Shown here piece by piece: positions 36,269 to 45,573 of a DNA stretch of 64,000 bases. How positions within the stretch are numbered: the stretch's first letter is position 1; each line of letters begins with the position of its first letter. The notes beneath the pieces are model-generated. The model ran no database searches. It worked only from the letters and a program-made list of their open reading frames with translations, and was not told the origin of the DNA. The position numbers and the translations under genes are program-made. Source of the DNA: Berkiella sp963829835 (lineage in GTDB: Bacteria; Pseudomonadota; Gammaproteobacteria; Berkiellales; Berkiellaceae); the NCBI GenBank assembly GCA_963829835.1, contig CAWHKC010000003.1, positions 496,001 through 560,000 on the forward strand. Direction: 5' to 3'.

Positions 36269-39200
36269 TTATAATATCCAACAATACTTTTCATGTTTGG
36301 CATATTTAGTTTTAGGCAAACTGTCTTCGTCAATTTCCGTCATGGGTGCATTATCATTAGCAACCTCCATTTCATCCTCGTTTTTCTCTGTGACGGGTGG
36401 TTCTTTACGCTTTGCCGACTTATTCGCTGCTGTAAATTGAAAGGTAAGTGTTGGCATCGGTGTATCATTTGATGGCGTCGATTGTGGCATCTGCTGCGTA
36501 GTTGATAAATGTTCATTCATTTCCATTTTATCATTAATAGCAGATATGATGCGTTGCAACCGTTCTTTATGTGCAACAAACGTTGGCATATTCTGCAGCA
36601 AACTCTCCACGGTTAGTGTTAATTCTGGCGAAGATTGTAATTGCATGGCAATCTCTGGAGCTAATTGACTTAACATTGTGTCATTGATAGCGACACCTTC
36701 AAAGTTACTTGCAATGATTGGCGCACATTGATTAAACATTGCATGCTTTTTCTCTAGCGCTGCCACCCTTTTTATAAAATGAGCGGTATCAGGGAGTTTC
36801 CTAGCAAATCTTAGCTCCTCAGTAAACGGATTCTGAAATTGTTTTTTGCTTTGAGGGATAATATGGAAATCACTTAAATTCTTAAACAGGTCATCCATTA
36901 AAACAGAGGATTGCTCAGCGCTTACGTCCAATCCACTTAGAATGTCTGATAAGATTAACAATGGATCATCAGGATTTTCTAATAAAACAGACACCTTTTG
37001 GGCAAGATAGTCTGATAAGGTATTCAATTTATTCAAACTTTTGGTGTAACAAGAAATTCGCGCTACGATGGTACTAAATAACGCTTGAAAAAGCTTATAT
37101 TCCTTTGTGTCTTTTGCAAATTTGTTTGCAAAGATTATATCTTCTGGCGTGGGTTTGCTATCAAGTTCATTATTTAAACATTCGGCTAATACGCCGCCAA
37201 TATCGCCACGGGCAAGATCTAACAAATTCTGTTCAATAAAAATAATATCCTCATCGACTAAAAAGGGAAACACCTTCTCGCGAACATCGAATAAAATTGC
37301 TTTAGGCAAACCCAGAGATTTTCTAAATTCTTCACGTAAAGCCAACCATTCCTCAGAGTAGCGACTATTATTGACGATGATACTTTCAGCCGTCGTTTCA
37401 GTTAAATCGATTAACGCATGAAGCAGATTTTGCTTTGCTTCAATTGTGCTAAGGTTCGCCAGCTGAGTTTTAAATTGAGCTAAGATTTTGCCACGAAAAT
37501 ACCAAGCTAAATCTACTTGCAAAGAGGACGGCAGTTTTGCATCGGGATGATATGCCCCCGCCATCGCAAAGCGGGTAAGGTGCCCAGGAAAGCAGGAAGG
37601 ATCGTCTAAGCCATGGGCATTACGGATATCGGCAAGCTGGGTAATATAGTGGGTAATCGCTGTCTCTTGAATCGCACGGTCTTGGGTTTTAATAATGTCT
37701 TGCAGAATTAAAAAATAATACGCGCCCCATTCTCGTACAATCAAAGAAGCTTGCTTTTGCGTGACCGCAGAATGATCCGATGCCGCCGCCATGGTATAAA
37801 CGTTTTTTTCATTATGAGAGGGGGTCAATAAATTAACCCAAGTTGTGGAAACGCAAACAGGTGCGTGAGGATTATAGCCTCGCCATGCAGCATGGGTAGC
37901 AAGCGGTAAATTAAACACATCAACCGAGGATTTCATTGCTTCATTTTCACCCTCAATGAGGGCAGCCCTATTTTTCTCAATAAATTCAGTCACTGCTTTT
38001 TCATCTTTGGATTCTTGTTGAATTTGCTCTAATAAAAATTCGCGAATACTTTTCTCAATGGCTTCAATTCGTTTGAGTTTTTCATCGTCCGAAATATCAA
38101 CCTCTTTGTTCTGTTCACACCTCAAGAAAGTCGATAAAAAATGGGGTCGCACGGTATTTTCAAAGTGCCTTCGTGCACGTAAGACTGCTTTATCACTACT
38201 TGCGCCTTCATCTCCATGCATTTCATGTTGCTGTTGCGCAATTTGAGTATTAATGTTCTTTTTAATGTGAAGTATCTTTAGGGCCTCGCGGGTTACCTTT
38301 GAGAGAGGATAATTTTTTTCTAGCAACAAACCGATTGCATCATCAGCATAGACCAATGCGCGTTTTTCATTAATATCATTGAAGTGTTCTAGATTATTAT
38401 TAAAAATTGATTGAAGGGTAATGCCCGCTATGGTGGCATGAGGAAAAAGTTCGTTAAAAAGGGTTTCACTATCCTTGTAAGTTGAACTATTTATATCCGG
38501 AACTGATGCAGAGAATGACAAGCTACTTGATATTGTTTTTAAGGCTTCTAATGGTAATTTTTTACAGCAGCCGAACCTGATAAGTTGTTTAGTTATTTCT
38601 ATTCCTACAAAGCTATAGAGACTTATTGCTCTATGCAAAGGCGTTTTTCCTAGAAATAACGCTTCTTTATTGGCCCCTTTTTCCAAAAGTTTTATGACGA
38701 TATCAGATAGGCCATACATTATTGCTCTATGCAAAGGTGTTTTTTCTTTATATAAAGTTTCAAGATTAGCTCCATGATTAATAAGTTCTATGGCAATGTA
38801 TGTTTTGCCGTCGCCAATTGCCCTATTCAAAAGTGTTTGTTCTTGAAACAAAGCCTCTGTGTTGGCGCCTTTTTTGATGAGATCTATCGTGATATCATCT
38901 AGATCTCTCTCATATGCTCGAAGTAGAGGCGTTTTCCCATTATATAAAGCTTCAATGTTAACACCATGCTTGATCAAAGCTTTGACTGCCTCTTTTGAAT
39001 CATGACTAAAGGCCAAGTGCAAAGGTGTGTTGTCATTATATAAAACTTCTTTATTCGCGCCCGCTTTCAAAAGTGCTTCAATAATATTGATTCTCCCATG
39101 GAGAATTGCAGCAACTAATGGTGTTTTATCTTTATAAAGTGCTTCTATATCAGTGCCAGTTCTCTTGCTGGTGTTAATGAGCGCAATAGCAACTTCATCT

Positions 39201-39319
39201 TGGCCATGCTCTATGGCCAAATGTAAGGGGGTTGCGCCATCAAAAGTAGCACCAAGGTTTTCATCTTCAGTTAGTCTTTGTCTTAAATCGTCAGATATCG
39301 CCTCAGGACCACGTTTCAT
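36269..39319 (-). CDS. large ankyrin-repeat protein ending in CaaX-like CWIL
   Basis: The start is ATG 39319 (MKRGPEAISDDLRQRLTEDE), because AAGAGG is 8 bp upstream. ATG 39325 is too close to it. Residues about 25-255 are seven ankyrin repeats (DGATPLHLAIEHGQDEVAIA; ALYNGKTPLLRA). The rest is a large helical region that includes CFPGHLTRFAMAGAYHPDAK, similar to a segment of the ankyrin protein at 8760. A basic patch (KSAKRKEPP) and an acidic stretch come before the end, KHEKYCWIL. A C-terminal Cys followed by W-I-L fits a geranylgeranylation box, as used by the Legionella effector AnkB. Likely a membrane-anchored effector (inference). Confidence 0.85.
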   Translation of the reverse strand: MKRGPEAISDDLRQRLTEDENLGATFDGATPLHLAIEHGQDEVAIALINTSKRTGTDIEALYKDKTPLVAAILHGRINIIEALLKAGANKEVLYNDNTPLHLAFSHDSKEAVKALIKHGVNIEALYNGKTPLLRAYERDLDDITIDLIKKGANTEALFQEQTLLNRAIGDGKTYIAIELINHGANLETLYKEKTPLHRAIMYGLSDIVIKLLEKGANKEALFLGKTPLHRAISLYSFVGIEITKQLIRFGCCKKLPLEALKTISSSLSFSASVPDINSSTYKDSETLFNELFPHATIAGITLQSIFNNNLEHFNDINEKRALVYADDAIGLLLEKNYPLSKVTREALKILHIKKNINTQIAQQQHEMHGDEGASSDKAVLRARRHFENTVRPHFLSTFLRCEQNKEVDISDDEKLKRIEAIEKSIREFLLEQIQQESKDEKAVTEFIEKNRAALIEGENEAMKSSVDVFNLPLATHAAWRGYNPHAPVCVSTTWVNLLTPSHNEKNVYTMAAASDHSAVTQKQASLIVREWGAYYFLILQDIIKTQDRAIQETAITHYITQLADIRNAHGLDDPSCFPGHLTRFAMAGAYHPDAKLPSSLQVDLAWYFRGKILAQFKTQLANLSTIEAKQNLLHALIDLTETTAESIIVNNSRYSEEWLALREEFRKSLGLPKAILFDVREKVFPFLVDEDIIFIEQNLLDLARGDIGGVLAECLNNELDSKPTPEDIIFANKFAKDTKEYKLFQALFSTIVARISCYTKSLNKLNTLSDYLAQKVSVLLENPDDPLLILSDILSGLDVSAEQSSVLMDDLFKNLSDFHIIPQSKKQFQNPFTEELRFARKLPDTAHFIKRVAALEKKHAMFNQCAPIIASNFEGVAINDTMLSQLAPEIAMQLQSSPELTLTVESLLQNMPTFVAHKERLQRIISAINDKMEMNEHLSTTQQMPQSTPSNDTPMPTLTFQFTAANKSAKRKEPPVTEKNEDEMEVANDNAPMTEIDEDSLPKTKYAKHEKYCWIL

Positions 39320-39508
39320 GCTCATTACCTCTTAACCATGCAATTGAAATCTGTTAAGGCTATATTTTAGCTACACACTCAACCCATTTATGTGGTAAAA
39401 AAAAATAAGTGATTGTTCGCAGGATGGAAGGTAAGAATGAATGGATAATTTGAGGAGAGGTGCCAGGCTTGTCATTGTGCATTTCTCTGTTGATTCATAT
39501 AAAGGGTT

Positions 39509-39751
39509 ATGAAACTTTCGGATAAGTCTCCATTTTGGAAGTGGCGTGAAGTTATTAAATGGCTTTATGAGAGTAATTATATTAAAGAAAAAGAATAAGT
39601 CGAAAACGCGCTTTTTTTAGAAACTGTAAATGTAATATTAGAAGAACGTGATGAAATTATAAGAAAAAGTCGTCAAGGGTTATTAAAGAAATATGAACAA
39701 TTTCATGTTCGAAATAAAAATCAAGAAAAACCTAAAGAGAAATTTAATTAA
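39509..39751 (+). pseudogene. small HTH-type protein gene with in-frame stop
   Basis: The frame from ATG 39509 (AAAGGG upstream) reads SPFWKWREVIKWLYESNYIK, hits TAA at 39596-39598 and continues in the same frame with VENALFLETVNVILEERDE and then to 39751. Both halves together resemble short DNA-binding proteins of the SPFWRWR-EV-WLY type found beside mobile genes. One substitution explains the break. Family assignment is from memory and tentative. Confidence 0.5.
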
Positions 39752-39889
39752 TCAATAATAGTTAAACCTTATATATCTATCCACTAGAAAACTACCGTAT
39801 CTGAACACCTTCAATGCCATCCGTTTAACGGTGGTTTTATTAATATAATGGCGATTGTTTAGTAAGGAATTTTTTTAAAAATTTAGGAA

Positions 39890-39919
39890 AACAAAAGGCG
39901 GCCGAAATGGGACCGCCTA
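39890..39919 (-). terminator. rho-independent terminator of the endoglycoceramidase gene
   Basis: On the minus strand AGGCGG...CCGCCT forms a stem followed by TTTTGTTTT, 13 bp after the stop at 39932. Confidence 0.75.
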
Positions 39920-39931
39920 AAGATGAAATTC

Positions 39932-41557
39932 TTACTTCGATGTGACGTTAACGGTTACTGTCGATGCGTGTGGATCGCGTATCAACAGTAGAATTGGCGA
40001 ATTTGATTTTGATATAACAAAACCACCATTGACTTGCACATTGTACCCATTAGGATAATTCCGTGTTGGCACAAATATTTCAGTTGGTATAAAGAAAGGC
40101 ATTTCTTTACCCTTTACGTCTATTTTTGAGTAAGAGAGAGTCATTGTATTGCTAGTAGAATCATAACCGTAGTTGAGAGGCGTTCCTGCAATCACTCGTG
40201 GGTATGGCTCAACAATTGCTTGCAAACGTGGAACATCAATATTGCTGTCAGTTGGAGGTAATGTACGATTAATGATAATACTTTGCCCGTCAGTAGCAGT
40301 TCTGACTCCAAAACCTTGTTCAAATACCCAATAGGCCCAAGAAACCTGATTTTGATCAAAAAAAGTAACTATTGATGGAAGACTAGCAAGGGAATCGTTA
40401 ACACCACCAAATTCATCAACAAAAAAGCCTGTGTTATTACTCTTGGCAATAGACTGAGAATCTATTAAGGCAATACTGTTCGTAGAACTTAGTGTTGATC
40501 TATATGCTGCGCGATCCATTATAACTTTTGGATCAATAGGTGCAGTTACAATTGGTATTTTGGGAAGAATAACCTCATAAAAGGTTAGAGCATTCCCTTT
40601 CATATGGATCCGATCAATCGAACTAATTTTTGCATTCAATTTCTGATTAAATTGATAAAGTAATGTTTGAAAGAATGTAGGACAACTTGATAGCACATTT
40701 CCAGGGAGAGCTCGATATTGCGGAAATGTTGGCGATCCTAGGCAGGTCCATGTATTAATATCAGGGCTTGATTCATTAATACTTTCATACGCTAATAAAT
40801 TCGGTTCATTTTTGAAATGACTAACCACATGAGCATACATATTAATATATCGATCTTGAACGCCGATATTATCATTTGCGGCGGGAACATTATGCCAAAA
40901 ATTATCCCACACAGCTCGCAGTGCTGGATTCTCCCAAACGGCATTAGGATAAGGGGAGTTAGAGTTCGTTTGTGGTACACCATTCAGGATTGTATTTGCT
41001 GCCCACTCGGGAAACATGTCCCCATTAAAACTGGCTGACCAACCATCTTGATGGAAATCCAACATGACGGCGACACCGTATTTTCCAAACATCCTTACCA
41101 TATCTCTAATTTTTCTAATGTAATTATCATCATAAACACCTGGTGATGGTTCGACACCAGCCCAGGCGATTCCAACTCTGGCAACATTAAAGCCATTATC
41201 TGCATAGAATTTAGCCCAATCCTGACCTAGTGTACCTCCCATGCCATCACTGTTATAGAACTCTGTAAAATAATACGGAGAAACTTTTTGCATAATATCA
41301 AGACCATGCAAAATAACTACCCGTCCAGTTGCATCAACCATGTTAGTTGATACATGACCAAGAGGAGCTACTAGAGTCGTATGAGGTAAGCGAACAAAAG
41401 AATCGTTATCTCTATCTTCTGCTAACGCCATAGTTGATGCCAAAACGCTAATGGAAAATATTAGACTCAGGGCTGTTAAACTAAAACCATTTTTTTGTAA
41501 ACAGGAAGGATATTGTTTAATAGTATTTTCTTGAGTTATGGATTGATAATTGAACAT
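39932..41557 (-). CDS. secreted endoglycoceramidase-like glycosyl hydrolase (GH5)
   Basis: 541 residues with an N-terminal signal peptide (hydrophobic core SLIFSISVLASTMALA after a polar lead of about 25). Barrel motifs: VVILHGLDIM, FNVARVGIAWAGVEPSPG, VMLDFHQDGWS, YESINES (acid/base Glu262) and FFVDEFGG (nucleophile Glu382). The WAGVEP and DFHQD patterns point to endoglycoceramidases, which split the link between oligosaccharide and ceramide in glycosphingolipids. The usual NEP is NES here. A beta domain fills the last 100 residues. Start ATG 41557 has AAGAGG. Substrates would come from a eukaryotic host (inference). Secretion via Sec is predicted. Confidence 0.85.
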   Translation of the reverse strand: MFNYQSITQENTIKQYPSCLQKNGFSLTALSLIFSISVLASTMALAEDRDNDSFVRLPHTTLVAPLGHVSTNMVDATGRVVILHGLDIMQKVSPYYFTEFYNSDGMGGTLGQDWAKFYADNGFNVARVGIAWAGVEPSPGVYDDNYIRKIRDMVRMFGKYGVAVMLDFHQDGWSASFNGDMFPEWAANTILNGVPQTNSNSPYPNAVWENPALRAVWDNFWHNVPAANDNIGVQDRYINMYAHVVSHFKNEPNLLAYESINESSPDINTWTCLGSPTFPQYRALPGNVLSSCPTFFQTLLYQFNQKLNAKISSIDRIHMKGNALTFYEVILPKIPIVTAPIDPKVIMDRAAYRSTLSSTNSIALIDSQSIAKSNNTGFFVDEFGGVNDSLASLPSIVTFFDQNQVSWAYWVFEQGFGVRTATDGQSIIINRTLPPTDSNIDVPRLQAIVEPYPRVIAGTPLNYGYDSTSNTMTLSYSKIDVKGKEMPFFIPTEIFVPTRNYPNGYNVQVNGGFVISKSNSPILLLIRDPHASTVTVNVTSK

Positions 41558-41994
41558 GATACAACCTCTTTTTTAATAACTGATTATTCAATTAAAATTC
41601 AACGTTTTTCGCATTCCGTGTACTTCCAATAATTAAATAACTAAAGCACACGTCTGAAAGCCCTCAGATGAGTTACTAACTAACATCCCACAGTAATTTA
41701 TTCAAAACAAGAATGTTTGGTCGCAGGTCAGCTAAATATTAATAGTGGATTAAGTTGAATTAACGACTTGAGATGAACGGTAGTTAATTGTTCAAACCCA
41801 GTGCACCTTTCCATGAATGGCTGTTCAATTAAGGTTTTGATTTGCGGATGCCAATGCGCATGATTTCCTCAATTCATTTGGCAAAGAATAGCTATCTATT
41901 AACTCATGGGTTATTAACACTCATTGCTATTAATAATAAAAAAATAAACCAAATAGGCTTCAATTGAACATATTCAATTAAATTGTTAAAAATT
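41558..41994. other. 437-bp intergenic region with repeated TTCAATTAA motifs
   Basis: No gene seen. TTCAATTAA or its close forms occur at about 41588, 41756 (reverse), 41824, 41961 and 41974, more than expected by chance even in AT-rich DNA. They could be operator sites for the endoglycoceramidase gene, whose start adjoins one end. I see no clear promoter boxes. Confidence 0.3.
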
Positions 41995-42798
41995 TTAGCC
42001 CAATTTTCTAAATTTTATATTTTCCTGATTTGTTTCAGCCAATTTTAAAGATAATGCTAATTGTTCTTGAAGCAATTTAATCTCTTCTTCTTTTATTTTA
42101 ATTTGTGCCTCAAGTGAGATTGGCATGGAATTGATTGTTTGGCTTGGTAATTGCTCAGAATTTCCACTTGGTTTTGTAGTGCTAAATAATAACGCAGCAT
42201 TAGTAACAGCAGGATTAGTAACTTGAGGTGCATGTCTATTTGCGAGTTCCACCGCTTTTTGTGCACATATCAAGGCTTGTCTCATATTTATATTAGTGCC
42301 TAAACCTTCTGCATAACATACAGTTAGGTGACGCCAAGCATTATAACTATTTTCATTAAGGGTTATGGCAGTGTTTAAGCAATGAAAGGCTTGTTGGGGG
42401 TTGCGTTGTGTTCCAAATCCCATAAGATAACAATACCCAAGGTTGATCCAAGGTTCTGATGCGTTTTTATCCACTTCATTGGCATTTTCTAAGCATAAAA
42501 ATGCTTTTTCCTGATCTAGTGCGACTCCTTCCCCATAGAGATAACACAGACCTAAGTTATTCCAAGCCGAAGCATCGTATTTATAAAGTTCCACGGCTTT
42601 GCGATAACAACGGTAGGCTTTCTCATTATCAACCTTTGTTCCAATACCAAGCTGATAGCAATATCCAAGCCATACTAGGTGTGTTGAAGATGGAGAATTT
42701 GCATTAGTAATTGCTAATAAATTATTAAAATTTTCTTCCGCTTTTTCAGATGGAACATCTTTAGGGAATATTATATTTGGAAAGTTTGAACTGAGCAT
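41995..42798 (-). CDS. Sel1-repeat protein, 267 aa
   Basis: Four Sel1-type repeats of 36 residues (LVWLGYCYQLGIGTKVDNEK then AYRCYRKAVEL, and three more) fill residues about 35-180. A low-complexity linker and a C-terminal coiled coil (QIKIKEEEIKLLQEQLALSL) follow. The coiled coil and repeats match those of the divergent gene at 43041, which has an extra enzymatic domain, so this is a shortened paralogue. No signal peptide. Sel1 proteins scaffold protein complexes. Confidence 0.8.
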   Translation of the reverse strand: MLSSNFPNIIFPKDVPSEKAEENFNNLLAITNANSPSSTHLVWLGYCYQLGIGTKVDNEKAYRCYRKAVELYKYDASAWNNLGLCYLYGEGVALDQEKAFLCLENANEVDKNASEPWINLGYCYLMGFGTQRNPQQAFHCLNTAITLNENSYNAWRHLTVCYAEGLGTNINMRQALICAQKAVELANRHAPQVTNPAVTNAALLFSTTKPSGNSEQLPSQTINSMPISLEAQIKIKEEEIKLLQEQLALSLKLAETNQENIKFRKLG

Positions 42799-43040
42799 AT
42801 TTTCGCAGCCTTTTTCAGATATTACTAATGAGGCAGTAAATTAACCAATTAAATTACTTTTGTAAGTGGTAAAAAGATCTAAATATTTATTTACTCGATA
42901 AAAGGCAGTAATGGAAAGTTGAGAGGACATCCTTTTTTGCCATTTGTCGTCTCAATAAGCACTTATATTTTTTTACCACATACAAGAATGATTTAGTCGG
43001 GTAAATTAGTTGTTAGGTATGAGATGACAGGCTTTAACAT

Positions 43041-45008
43041 ATGCTAAACAATCAACAGATAATGCTTCAAAACCTTGTAAGTGGAATCAATGCGGATCAG
43101 GGGACGGTCAATTGTGCACATTGTGCATTACGTTTTGATGAGCACCTAGCGGCAGGTAAAAATTTAAATTTAGGCTCAGTTCCTACAGAAACCGCCAGTA
43201 TGTATTCTCATCCGTTGTTTAAAGCAGGCAAGATAAAGCGCTCTACTACAAAAGATAAAAGATTGATTGCAAGAGCGAGTCCAGCCTTAGTAGGTTATCG
43301 AGAAATATGCTCTGTTGATGATCCAAATCCGGTCTATGAAATTGATTTAACCCCTCAAAATCCATCAGAAGAGATCCGATTCGTAACCGCAAATCAAGAT
43401 AATATAGAAAAGTTACTACAACTATTACCGAGGCGTAAAAAAGATGGCACTGCCTATGGTTTTATATTATTGACCCATGAAAAGAATCCAGAAAAAGGAC
43501 ATATCATCAACTTTTATGTTGATGACCATGATCAAGTATATTTCATCGATGCACAGCGGAAAAATCCCAGAGAACAAATCACTCAACAGCTAAATATGAA
43601 AGGCTATAGATCAGAGATTTTTTATCTTCAGTCTAATCCGCCTGAAGGATTTATACCCATTATTAAAAAGGAAAAAAATTCTTACATCAAACCTGAAAAA
43701 GAGAACATTAGCATGTTAGATTCAACTAAGATTACTGTTATATCACCCTTTGTAGTTCACCCGGACAAAGCGCAAGAAAATTTTAATAACTTATTAAAAC
43801 TGACTAGTGGCAAATCATCAAATGCCAATAGTCTTGTGTGGCTCGGTTATTCCTATTTTAACGCTATAGGAACGCAATCTGATCATGAAAAAGCCTTTAA
43901 CTGCTTAAAAAAAGCTGTAGATATAGATCCTCAATCTGTTTATGCTTGGAACTTGCTAGGGGAATATTATTTAAGAGTTCATCCTGAGGAAAAACGCAAT
44001 TTAGAAGAAGCGTATAAAAGCTTTGTTAAAGCTACTGTTGCTAATGATAAAGCCACAATACCTTGGAGAAATCTGGGGCTATGCTATAAAATGGGTCTTG
44101 GAACCAAGACCAACCCCGAAAATGCTTTTAAATGTTATAAGAAGGCCGCTGATCTCGGTAGCAAAGATATCGATGTTTGGAAAAACCTAATAGAATGTTA
44201 TCAAAAGGGTCTTGGCACTGAAGTTAATTTGGAAAAAGTCACTTGGTGCCAGCAAAATCTTGTTAAATTTGAAAATCAAAAACAAGTAATGGAGTTTGAG
44301 CAGATACTGACAAGAACTAAAAGCCTTTCTGCCACGGCTAAGGATTTTGGCGATATTGGTGATCGTTATACTATAGGGATGGGAACACAAAAAAATCCAG
44401 AAGAAGGGTTTAGATGTTACAGAAAAGCAATAGAGCTTGATAATAAATATGGTAAAGTCTGGAATAATCTGGGAGTTTGCTATAAACATGGTGGAGGTAT
44501 TGCAGTGAATCCCCTGCAAGCATTTTTATGCTTCAGGAATGCGACAAAAACTAACGGTGGGGCTGTGGCTTGGTTTAATCTTTATTTATGTTATGAACAA
44601 GGATTTGGTACCTTAGTTAATCACCAAGAAGCCATGAAATGTGCAGTAAATGCAGCTAATCTCGATAATAAAGATATGCCTCTCGTCAAAATGCCCTCTG
44701 TTACCAATTCTCCTTTACTGTTTAATGCAAACAGACTACCAAGTCTAACAGTAAATCCGGCTCCTTCACCAGTAAGCGTGGTGCCTTTACCTACAACAAC
44801 TCCTGTAAATGGCACTTCTAGTGTCCTAGAGACTCAATTAAAATTAAAAGAGGAAGAGGTTAAATTACTTCGAAAACAATTAGCACTAAAAGATAGAGAG
44901 CTCGACCTTAAAAATGAAGAGAACGCTTTGCTTTTAGAATCGTTAGGCCATGCTAAGCGTGTGCATGATGCACAGGAAAATGCATCCAAAAAACAAAAAT
45001 TGGGTTAG
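43041..45008 (+). CDS. papain-fold toxin (Tox-PL) domain fused to Sel1 repeats
   Basis: Residues 15-190 show NCAHCALRFDEHLAAG (Cys25 or Cys28), EKGHIINFYV (His154) and VYFIDAQRKN (Asp170): the Cys-His-Asp order of the papain-fold toxin 1 (Tox-PL) deamidase/peptidase group, which has NCVxCAxxxDxxLAG and GHxxN. About seven Sel1 repeats follow (about 230-560), then a coiled coil (ETQLKLKEEEVKLLRKQLAL) shared with the divergent gene. 655 residues in all. Probably a host-directed cysteine deamidase or protease with a scaffold tail. Not tested for a C-terminal export signal beyond the basic end KKQKLG. Confidence 0.7.
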   Translation: MLNNQQIMLQNLVSGINADQGTVNCAHCALRFDEHLAAGKNLNLGSVPTETASMYSHPLFKAGKIKRSTTKDKRLIARASPALVGYREICSVDDPNPVYEIDLTPQNPSEEIRFVTANQDNIEKLLQLLPRRKKDGTAYGFILLTHEKNPEKGHIINFYVDDHDQVYFIDAQRKNPREQITQQLNMKGYRSEIFYLQSNPPEGFIPIIKKEKNSYIKPEKENISMLDSTKITVISPFVVHPDKAQENFNNLLKLTSGKSSNANSLVWLGYSYFNAIGTQSDHEKAFNCLKKAVDIDPQSVYAWNLLGEYYLRVHPEEKRNLEEAYKSFVKATVANDKATIPWRNLGLCYKMGLGTKTNPENAFKCYKKAADLGSKDIDVWKNLIECYQKGLGTEVNLEKVTWCQQNLVKFENQKQVMEFEQILTRTKSLSATAKDFGDIGDRYTIGMGTQKNPEEGFRCYRKAIELDNKYGKVWNNLGVCYKHGGGIAVNPLQAFLCFRNATKTNGGAVAWFNLYLCYEQGFGTLVNHQEAMKCAVNAANLDNKDMPLVKMPSVTNSPLLFNANRLPSLTVNPAPSPVSVVPLPTTTPVNGTSSVLETQLKLKEEEVKLLRKQLALKDRELDLKNEENALLLESLGHAKRVHDAQENASKKQKLG

Positions 45009-45017
45009 AAAATAACC

Positions 45018-45063
45018 AGGACACCCACTTTAATTTTTTGATTCATTACAGGGGTGTCCTTTT
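45018..45063 (+). terminator. rho-independent terminator of the Tox-PL/Sel1 gene
   Basis: AGGACACCC pairs with GGGGTGTCCT across a 24-bp loop, ending in TTTT, 9 bp after the stop codon. Confidence 0.7.
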
Positions 45064-45109
45064 AGAGCATCTAAAGTTTTTATATAATAATTCATTATCT
45101 TCAGAGATT

Positions 45110-45367
45110 TCACCATTTGTATAAGTCTTTCAACTCCCAAATGTATTTTTGATAGGCTAATTCAGTTCCCAAAGAGATTTCGGAATCTGTTAAGTTCCAA
45201 GTTGCGAATAAAGCAGGATCAAAATGTTTACCTTGCACCAGAAGTAAAAAATATTGTCCGGCGAACGCATTTACTTTGGCAGAATAAATTGGGTCATTAA
45301 AAATAGGGTCAAAAAATCCATTACCCCCACTGACTTGATTCAGATCTTCTGTTTGTATCATTCTCAT
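45110..45367 (-). CDS. double-glycine leader peptide 5, 85 aa
   Basis: Leader MRMIQTEDLNQVSGG, then GFFDPIFNDPIYSAKVNAFA and a helical, mostly polar remainder ending WELKDLYKW. It lacks the glycine zipper of peptides 3 and 4. Expression unit of one gene, convergent with the Tox-PL gene terminator. The leader is the main evidence. Confidence 0.6.
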   Translation of the reverse strand: MRMIQTEDLNQVSGGNGFFDPIFNDPIYSAKVNAFAGQYFLLLVQGKHFDPALFATWNLTDSEISLGTELAYQKYIWELKDLYKW

Positions 45368-45573
45368 AAAATATCTCGAAATTTAAGTAACTTAATAATT
45401 GCTAGTCGCTGCTTATCAGCGGAATTGCAGGAATATAGCAGAAAGCTTTAAAAAGATAAGTTCAGATACACGATTTGATGCAACTATTGGCCAAGATTGT
45501 TAGATAGCCATATAATGCCATTCATGGGAAGAAACCATTTATTTCTTGGCTCGAATCTCTGGAGCCATCCTTA

